In this document: positions 6,417 to 10,830 of the stretch, piece by piece
How positions within the stretch are numbered: position 1 is the stretch's first letter
Layout of the letters: each line of letters opens with the position of its first letter
Source of the DNA: Chloroflexota bacterium
GTDB lineage: Bacteria > Chloroflexota > Anaerolineae > Promineifilales > Promineifilaceae
Assembly (NCBI GenBank): GCA_020353135.1
Contig: CP070688.1
Location: 1,011,608 to 1,022,437 of the forward strand
DNA length: 10,830 nucleotides
Direction: 5' to 3'
Translations under genes and position numbers: made by a program
The notes under the pieces: model-generated
Seen by the model: only the letters and a program-made list of their open reading frames with translations
Databases searched by the model: none
Told to the model about the DNA's origin: nothing

Positions 6417-7136
6417 ATGGTCAATAGACTTAAAAGATGGGTTAATCGAAATGCAGCCAGGGTTGTGGCCCGCACAATGGAACCCAACATCTATCCCCGG
6501 CCCGACGGCCAGCCGGCGCTCGAGATCTTCATGGAACGATGCGGTGCTTTGAGTGAGCCTCGTGTCCTGGAACTAGGCGCCAAGCGCTCGATTGCGGAGC
6601 GATCGACCTTGCATCATCACTATGTCCCGAACGCCGGGCAATACTTTGGGACCGACATTGAGGCCGGCGCTGACGTAGATATCGTGGCCGATCTTCACGA
6701 ATTGACGGCCGTGGTCGAAGAGGAAACTTTCGATGTCGTGATTTCCTGCTCGACCTTTGAGCATCTAAAGTACCCGCATTTGGCCGCGCACGAGGTGATG
6801 AAGGTCTTGAAGGTCGGCGGCCTGCTTTTTATTGAAACACACCAGACGTTTCCCCTGCATGCCTTTCCATATGATTACTTTCGATTTTCGCGCGAGGCAT
6901 TGGCCGGTCTGTTTGGCAATAACATGGGATTCAAGGTCGTCGCCACCGAGTACATGTTCCCGGCCATGGTTTGCTCTCCAGAGACTCCCGATGCCTTTCA
7001 ATATCCGGCCTTCCTCAATGTTCGCCTGTTCGGCGAAAAGCTGAGCGGCACACCGCCAGAATACGCCTACGAATATGATGGAAAGAAACCATTAACCAGT
7101 CATCGCGAGAAGTCATCGGAGAAACGAAACCAATGA
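6417..7136 (+). CDS. Class I SAM-dependent methyltransferase, first copy of a tandem pair
   Basis: Predicted to transfer methyl from S-adenosylmethionine, most likely to a sugar of the glycan or its precursor. The 239-residue product starts with a basic amphipathic stretch (1-20). The Rossmann core follows: motif I as VLELGAKRSIAER (50-62), where only the first Gly of the usual GxGxG loop is kept; acidic ribose-binding position in GTDIE (78-82); ADLHEL (91-96); FDVVISCSTFEH (105-116); VLKVGGLL (130-137), the usual post-motif VLKPGG; and a conserved FPLHAFPYDYFRFSREAL block (145-162). The last 18 residues are a polar tail absent from the neighbour copy. No strong ribosome site precedes the ATG. 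The stop overlaps the next start (ATGA). O-, N- or C-methylation cannot be decided; loss of catalysis is possible given motif I. Confidence 0.85.
   Translation: MVNRLKRWVNRNAARVVARTMEPNIYPRPDGQPALEIFMERCGALSEPRVLELGAKRSIAERSTLHHHYVPNAGQYFGTDIEAGADVDIVADLHELTAVVEEETFDVVISCSTFEHLKYPHLAAHEVMKVLKVGGLLFIETHQTFPLHAFPYDYFRFSREALAGLFGNNMGFKVVATEYMFPAMVCSPETPDAFQYPAFLNVRLFGEKLSGTPPEYAYEYDGKKPLTSHREKSSEKRNQ
6561..7079 (+). repeat. Tandem gene duplication, copy 1 (pairs with 7295-7813)
   Basis: The 173 codons here align without a gap to 7295-7813. A count by eye gives about 126 identical residues (near 73%), with several stretches identical over 10-20 residues. Differences cluster around the segment after motif I and around codons 184-196 of the first gene, where substrate contacts often lie. 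Confidence 0.9.
7118..7121 (+). promoter_or_regulatory. Ribosome binding site for the second methyltransferase
   Basis: GGAG 11 nt before the ATG at 7133, lying inside the end of the first methyltransferase gene. Together with the ATGA overlap it supports coupled translation and the chosen start. Confidence 0.45.
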
Positions 7137-7819
7137 GTTTATTCTGGAGTATGATCGGCAGGCTGAGAATCGCCGCCATCAGGTCCGCCCACAATATAGC
7201 AGCGCCCAATCTGGGTTCCCTGGGTTACCCAATACCTGAAGATGACCGGGTGCTGGAACCTTTCATTCGACGCTGCTCCGCGCTGGCTAAACCCCGTGTC
7301 CTTGAACTGGGCACCAAGCGATCTATCGCCGAGCGATCAACCTTGCACTCCGATTGGGTGCCCCATGCCGCCGAATACCTGGGTACCGACATCGAGCCCG
7401 GCGTCGACGTGGATATCGTGGCTGATGTTCACCGGTTGTCGTCGGTGGTTGGCGTCGAGCAGTTCGACGTGGTCGTCTCGTGTTCGTCCTTCGAACATTT
7501 CAAATATCCACATCGGGCTGCCCATGAAGTGATGAAGGTTCTCAAGGTGGGCGGCCTGCTCTTCATTCAGACCCATCAGACGTTCCCGTTACATGCCTAT
7601 CCATATGATTACTTCCGATTCTCACGAGAAGCGTTGGCCGGCTTGTTCGGCGACAGTATGGGATTCCGGGTCATAGATACAGATTATGAGTTCCCGGCCT
7701 CGATCTACGCTTCCGAGAATCCTCTGACGGCCAATGAGCCCGCCTTTTTGAACGTGCGCCTGTTTGGCGAGAAGCTGGCTGGTACACCAGATGACTACCT
7801 CTACGACTGGGATGTTTAG
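7133..7819 (+). CDS. Class I SAM-dependent methyltransferase, second copy of a tandem pair
   Basis: Paralogue of the preceding gene, 228 residues, sharing the unusual motif I (VLELGTKRSIAER, 56-68), GTDIE (84-88), ADVHRL (97-102), FDVVVSCSSFEH (111-122), VLKVGGLL (136-143) and the FPLHAYPYDYFRFSREAL block (151-168). The N-terminus differs (MSLFWSMIGRLRIAAIRS, hydrophobic and basic), which could sit on the membrane. The polar C-terminal tail of copy one is lacking. The start codon overlaps the upstream stop (ATGA), with GGAG at 7118-7121, so the two proteins are probably made in a fixed ratio. A heterodimer, or two methylations at different positions, are both reasonable; neither is shown. About 175 nt follow before the GT2 gene. 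Confidence 0.85.
   Translation: MSLFWSMIGRLRIAAIRSAHNIAAPNLGSLGYPIPEDDRVLEPFIRRCSALAKPRVLELGTKRSIAERSTLHSDWVPHAAEYLGTDIEPGVDVDIVADVHRLSSVVGVEQFDVVVSCSSFEHFKYPHRAAHEVMKVLKVGGLLFIQTHQTFPLHAYPYDYFRFSREALAGLFGDSMGFRVIDTDYEFPASIYASENPLTANEPAFLNVRLFGEKLAGTPDDYLYDWDV
7295..7813 (+). repeat. Tandem gene duplication, copy 2 (pairs with 6561-7079)
   Basis: Ungapped partner of 6561-7079 at the protein level. The similarity is also plain at DNA level, for example around the FPLH and YDYFRFSREAL codons, which points to a duplication in this lineage rather than two separate acquisitions. Confidence 0.9.
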
Positions 7820-7854
7820 CCGGCGCCGAAAAGTATGAAAATCTGCGTTGGCTC

Positions 7855-7910
7855 GACCGGCCGGGCAAGTCTCTGCTCATGCTCGACATTTCCGCCGATT
7901 GACCGGCCGG
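7855..7910. repeat. Pair of GACCGGCCGG direct repeats
   Basis: GACCGGCCGG occurs at 7855-7864 and again at 7901-7910, 46 nt apart start to start. Each contains the self-complementary CCGGCCGG, so the two could pair into an 8-bp stem with a 38-nt loop. They lie in the 175-nt gap between the second methyltransferase and the GT2 gene. The genome is rich in GGCCGG, so chance is a fair explanation. Confidence 0.35.
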
Positions 7911-7942
7911 CGGACCAGGCCGGGCGCCAGTACGCGACGGGA

Positions 7943-7951
7943 TGATAATAT
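7943..7951 (+). promoter_or_regulatory. Possible extended -10 before the GT2 gene
   Basis: TGATAATAT, a TG one base before TAATAT, in an AT-rich patch of an otherwise GC-rich gap, 43 nt upstream of the ATG at 7995. An overlapping TATGAT (7949-7954) is an alternative. No -35 is visible. It would allow separate expression of the GT2 and following genes. Confidence 0.3.
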
Positions 7952-7994
7952 GATAACCTTCCGTCGACTATCGAGTTCCTAGACCATAAACCTC

Positions 7995-9200
7995 ATGACG
8001 ACTGACTCGCCATCGGTGACGATATTGATCCTGAATTGGAACGGCCGCCAGCTTCTGCCCCGCTGCCTGGCTGCGCTCCAGGCCCTGGAATACCCGGATT
8101 ATCGCGTCGTCGTCGCCGATAACGGGTCAAGCGACGATTCGCTTGACTTTGTGCGCGAAACATATCCCGAGGCGTTGGTCGTCGATCTCGGCCAGAACCT
8201 GGGCTTCGCCCGTGGCAACAATGCCGCATTCTCGCGCCTGGCGGACGCCAGCGATATCTTGGTCCTATTGAACAACGACGTTTACGTCCGGCCTGGCTGG
8301 TTAAAAAGCCTGGTAGAGCCATTTGCCGATCCCCAGGTCGGCATTACCGGCGCCAAATTGCTCTTTCCGGACGAAACACATATTCAGCACGCTGGCGCCG
8401 AATTGGAGTATCCCCTGGCTCTTAGCCGCCATTATGCCTACCAACAAGTAGACGGCGGCCCGGCGGACGAATGCCACGCGGTGCCCTACGTCACGGGCGC
8501 CTCGATGGCCATCCGCTGGTCGCTGGCCGAAGGGTTGGGGCTCTTTGACGAGCGCTTCACGCCCAATTACTATGAAGAGGCCGACCTCTGTACCCGGGCC
8601 AGCGCCGCCGGATACAAGGTGCTCTACGTGCCAACGGCGGTGGCCATCCACCATGAATCATTTTCGGCCGTCAAAGAAAGCCCCCAGACGGTCTACGCCT
8701 TTCACCTGAACCGGCTTCGCTTTGTCTTCAAGCATTACACGGATCAGCAATTGGCCAACGACTTCATCCCGGCCGAATTGACCCGCCTGCTAACGACGCC
8801 TCAATCGGCCGGCGGTTTGGAGTCGATCCGCCGCGCCTACCTGGAATTGATGCTTGAATTGATAACGGCTGGCGACGATTCGGAGCGTTACCGGGTCATG
8901 CTGGCTGCCCTGGGCCAGTGGTGGGAAGCATCGCTGCGGGTCGATCCTGAGCATGTGCCCGGACTTATCTACGGCAAACCGGCCCTCGATCCGCTGTTCA
9001 GGAAGCTGCAAGTCGGCTGGCGGGCGTTTTCGACCAAGGTGCTGTTCTGGCCGGTCGTCAAGCGGCAAAGGGCGACAAATGCCTTGCTATGGCGTACGGC
9101 CCAGCTGTTGGCCCAAAACGCCTCCTCAGCGGAAGGCGATGAAGAAATCGCCAATCAAATCGCGGCCATTCGAAAAGAGCTGCGCCGGATCGGGCAATGA
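7995..9200 (+). CDS. GT2 family glycosyltransferase (rhamnosyltransferase-like) with C-terminal extension
   Basis: Predicted inverting GT-A glycosyltransferase of 401 residues, related to WbbL/RfbF-type rhamnosyltransferases that add a sugar to a lipid-linked glycan. Seen in order: VTILILNWNG (8-17), ADNGSSD (41-47) for nucleotide binding, QNLGFARGNN (67-76), LLNNDVYV (91-98), where NND stands for the metal-binding DxD, GAKLLFPD (119-126), a VTGASMAIR acceptor block (166-174), and the FDERF...YYEEADLC block (184-199), with Glu194/Glu195 and Asp197 near the catalytic base, then a conserved His pair (219-220). The GT-A core ends near residue 255. The remaining ~145 residues are helical and charged, ending in a coiled-coil-like segment (about 380-401). 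There is no clear ribosome site at the ATG. The next gene begins 18 nt after the stop. The donor is not certain. Confidence 0.9.
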   Translation: MTTDSPSVTILILNWNGRQLLPRCLAALQALEYPDYRVVVADNGSSDDSLDFVRETYPEALVVDLGQNLGFARGNNAAFSRLADASDILVLLNNDVYVRPGWLKSLVEPFADPQVGITGAKLLFPDETHIQHAGAELEYPLALSRHYAYQQVDGGPADECHAVPYVTGASMAIRWSLAEGLGLFDERFTPNYYEEADLCTRASAAGYKVLYVPTAVAIHHESFSAVKESPQTVYAFHLNRLRFVFKHYTDQQLANDFIPAELTRLLTTPQSAGGLESIRRAYLELMLELITAGDDSERYRVMLAALGQWWEASLRVDPEHVPGLIYGKPALDPLFRKLQVGWRAFSTKVLFWPVVKRQRATNALLWRTAQLLAQNASSAEGDEEIANQIAAIRKELRRIGQ

Positions 9201-9218
9201 TCAAGTTGGAATACCCTA

Positions 9219-10628
9219 ATGATAGCTGATTCACCGGAACAATCTGCCAGGACACGAACGCTGATCGTCAGCGGGGACGTCATGGGCGCAAAAATGGCCG
9301 GCCCGGGCATACGTTATTATCATTTGAGCCGGGTCTTGAGCCGCTATACCGACCTGACGCTGGCCATAGTTCCCCAGGACCGGCGCGCGCTGAAGAGCAT
9401 CCAGGCCAGTTTGCCCGGGGTTAAGGTGGTCGGCTACCGGATCGCCGAATGGGACACGCTGAAAGAGCATATCGCCGGCGCCGAAGTGGCCCTGGCCTCG
9501 CCATCTACCATTGGCTATATGCCCCAATTTCTCGACTTCGACGGGGCGCTGGTCTTGGATGGCTACGATCCGATGCTGGCCGAGTGGGTGACCCATCCCA
9601 AGTCGGATGATGTCGAACAACAAGTCGCCGAATGGTCCGAGTATCTGGCCGAGCTCTATAACCAATACCTGGCCGCCGACTTCATCATCTGCGCCAGCGA
9701 AAGGCAGCGCTTCTGGTGGTTTGGCCAGCTGGAGGTCGCCGGCCGCATCAACCCGCTGACCATCGGCCGGGATAATTCGCTGCGCGATCTGGTCGACATT
9801 GTGCCTTATGGCCTGCCGCAGGACCCGCCGGTACATACCAGGCCCATGGTAAAAGGCGTTTGGCCCGGCATCGACGAGGATGACATCCTTCTGCTCTGGG
9901 GCGGGGGCCTGTGGCCCTGGCTCGACTCGCTCACCGCCGTTCAGGCCGTCGAACGGTTGCAGGAGGACTATCCGAATCTCAAGCTGATCTTTCCCGGCAC
10001 GATTCATCCTAACCGTAATGTGGCCATCAGCATGCCCGTGCGCGAAACGGCGACCTACCAATACATTCAGGAAAAGGATCTGCTGAACAAAGTGGCCTTT
10101 TTCGGCGAGTGGGTGCCTTACGAAGACTGGCAGAGCGTTCTGCTGGAATGCGATATCGCCCTCAGCCTGCACCACGATACGCTGGAAACCCAACTCGCGT
10201 TTCGCAGCCGGATGTTGGAGTATTTCTGGGCCGGTCTGCCCCTGGTCGCCACCACCGGCGACGCAACCAGCGAGTTGGTCGCCCGCTACAAGGTGGGTGT
10301 TGTGGTCGACTACGAAGACGTCGACGGCGTCGGCCAGGCCATCAGGCAGATCCTGGCTGGCGATACGGCCTTTCAGGCCGGGTTCGAGCGGGCTCGACAG
10401 GACTTGACCTGGGAGAAAGCCGCCGAACCGCTAATCCGTTTTTGCCAGAATCCGCGCCGCGCGGCCGACCGAGGGGCAGAGGGCGCCTTGGGCATTACTC
10501 ACCATGAGCGCAAGATCCGGGAACTGGAGCATCTGGTTGCGGCGGTCCGCAGCGGCCGCTTCATTCGGGCCATGAAGCAGCTCGACGACATGCGAATCCG
10601 CTGGCGCAACTGGCGCAACCGGCCGTGA
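9219..10628 (+). CDS. Divergent GT4-type glycosyltransferase with basic C-terminal tail
   Basis: Predicted GT-B glycosyltransferase of 469 residues, from a subfamily common in surface-polysaccharide loci. The start at 9219 has GGA about 10 nt upstream. It shows MAGPGIRYYHLSRVL (26-40), an ICASERQRFWWFG block followed by GRINP, VDIVPYGLP, LLLWGGGLWPWLD as donor loop, FGEWVPYEDW, and LETQLAFRSRMLEYFWAGLP (322-341). In that last block Glu323 and Glu334 are ten residues apart, and the FRSR pair (Arg329, Arg331) replaces the standard E-x7-E layout. Residues about 428-469 form a charged helix ending in WRNWRNRP, rich in Arg and Trp, which may bind membrane or a partner. It lies 18 nt after the GT2 gene and 10 nt before the next start, so it sits in the middle of an operon. 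Substrate is unknown. Confidence 0.88.
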   Translation: MIADSPEQSARTRTLIVSGDVMGAKMAGPGIRYYHLSRVLSRYTDLTLAIVPQDRRALKSIQASLPGVKVVGYRIAEWDTLKEHIAGAEVALASPSTIGYMPQFLDFDGALVLDGYDPMLAEWVTHPKSDDVEQQVAEWSEYLAELYNQYLAADFIICASERQRFWWFGQLEVAGRINPLTIGRDNSLRDLVDIVPYGLPQDPPVHTRPMVKGVWPGIDEDDILLLWGGGLWPWLDSLTAVQAVERLQEDYPNLKLIFPGTIHPNRNVAISMPVRETATYQYIQEKDLLNKVAFFGEWVPYEDWQSVLLECDIALSLHHDTLETQLAFRSRMLEYFWAGLPLVATTGDATSELVARYKVGVVVDYEDVDGVGQAIRQILAGDTAFQAGFERARQDLTWEKAAEPLIRFCQNPRRAADRGAEGALGITHHERKIRELEHLVAAVRSGRFIRAMKQLDDMRIRWRNWRNRP

Positions 10629-10638
10629 TGGATCGTTA

Positions 10639-10830
10639 GTGGATACATTGGCCCGGGAGCTGACTACGCTGGTTATCGTGTTGGCGGCACTATTTCTACC
10701 CGGCAGCGCCTTGCTTGTATTGAGCGGCGGCTGGCGGCGGTGGACGGGTCTGCAGCGCTACTTCGTGGCCGCCGGCCTCGGCATCGCCTTCTATCCGATC
10801 CTTTTTTACACAACCCGGGCGCTGCTGCCC
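10639..10830 (+). CDS. Integral membrane protein, N-terminal fragment cut by window edge
   Basis: A frame opens at GTG (10639) and stays open for 64 codons to the window end. It encodes a hydrophobic segment at about 10-28 (TLVIVLAALFLPGSALLVL), a basic loop (GGWRRWTGLQR, 30-40), and a second hydrophobic segment at about 42-58. The 'LPGSALL' beginning resembles large polytopic proteins found in glycan loci, such as lipid-linked-sugar glycosyltransferases or polymerases, but the fragment is too short to assign. GGA at 10630-10632 suits the GTG start. An ATG at 10628 that overlaps the upstream stop is closed after three codons, so it is not the start. TTG at 10648 is an alternative. Likely co-transcribed with the GT4 gene 10 nt upstream. 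Confidence 0.65.
   Translation, partial: MDTLARELTTLVIVLAALFLPGSALLVLSGGWRRWTGLQRYFVAAGLGIAFYPILFYTTRALLP

Noticed and set aside
6071..6490. Minus-strand frame of 139 codons in the divergent region
   Set aside because: It overlaps both promoters and the start of the first methyltransferase, and its translation is rich in Arg, Ser and Pro with no recognisable domain.
7835..7945. 36-codon plus-strand frame starting MKICVGSTGR, just after the second methyltransferase
   Set aside because: Short, no ribosome site, and it includes the GC-rich direct repeats. The beginning looks protein-like, so a remnant of a lost gene is possible, but not supported.
9231..10193. Minus-strand frame of 320 codons opposite the last GT4 gene
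   Set aside because: It is long only because of high GC in the opposite gene. It has no family motif, no ribosome site, and the plus strand has a well-conserved glycosyltransferase.
10628..10639. ATG overlapping the stop of the last GT4 gene as start of the next gene
   Set aside because: The frame closes at TAG after three codons; the open hydrophobic frame begins at GTG 10639.
1..10830. Mobile elements, CRISPR, tRNA, toxin-antitoxin or defence genes
   Set aside because: No transposase, regularly spaced repeats, tRNA fold or small two-gene toxin pair was seen; all substantial genes fit glycan synthesis, export or attachment.

Overview
The window is a polysaccharide biosynthesis and export locus. 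It probably comes from a member of the Chloroflexota (Anaerolineae/Caldilineae-like). That placement is inferred from three things: roughly 60% GC, a very long Thr/Pro 'TPT' linker in a cell-wall ligase-type protein, and a mix of diverged GT4 glycosyltransferases with atypical methyltransferases. No taxonomic marker gene is present. I see no rRNA, tRNA, CRISPR array, transposase or integrase.

Layout. (1) Positions 1-3037, minus strand, read right to left: a GT4 glycosyltransferase (3037-1766), a polysaccharide ABC-2 export permease (1679-786), and an LytR-CpsA-Psr (LCP) protein that runs off the left edge (728-1). (2) 3038-3145: a divergent promoter region with a perfect 15-bp palindrome. (3) 3146-4432, plus strand: a second GT4 enzyme. 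It converges on a minus-strand pair (6040-4481) made of a 122-residue coiled-coil protein and a third GT4 enzyme, 3 nt apart. (4) 6041-6416: a second divergent region with a good promoter in each direction and a leader of about 130 nt. (5) 6417-10830, plus strand: two tandem-duplicated, stop-start overlapping methyltransferases, a GT2 glycosyltransferase, a fourth and divergent GT4 enzyme, and the start of an integral membrane protein cut by the right edge.

How the genes may work together (inference). Four GT4 enzymes and one GT2 enzyme would build a glycan on a lipid carrier at the cytoplasmic face of the membrane. The methyltransferase pair would modify or cap it. The ABC-2 permease would export it, with an ATPase not encoded in this window. 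The LCP protein would transfer it to a wall acceptor. The coiled-coil protein and the coiled-coil-like tails of the last two glycosyltransferases suggest an assembled enzyme complex. All individual families are known. The least ordinary elements are the duplicated methyltransferases with an altered motif I, the small coiled-coil protein coupled to a glycosyltransferase, and the pairing of an ABC exporter with an LCP protein.
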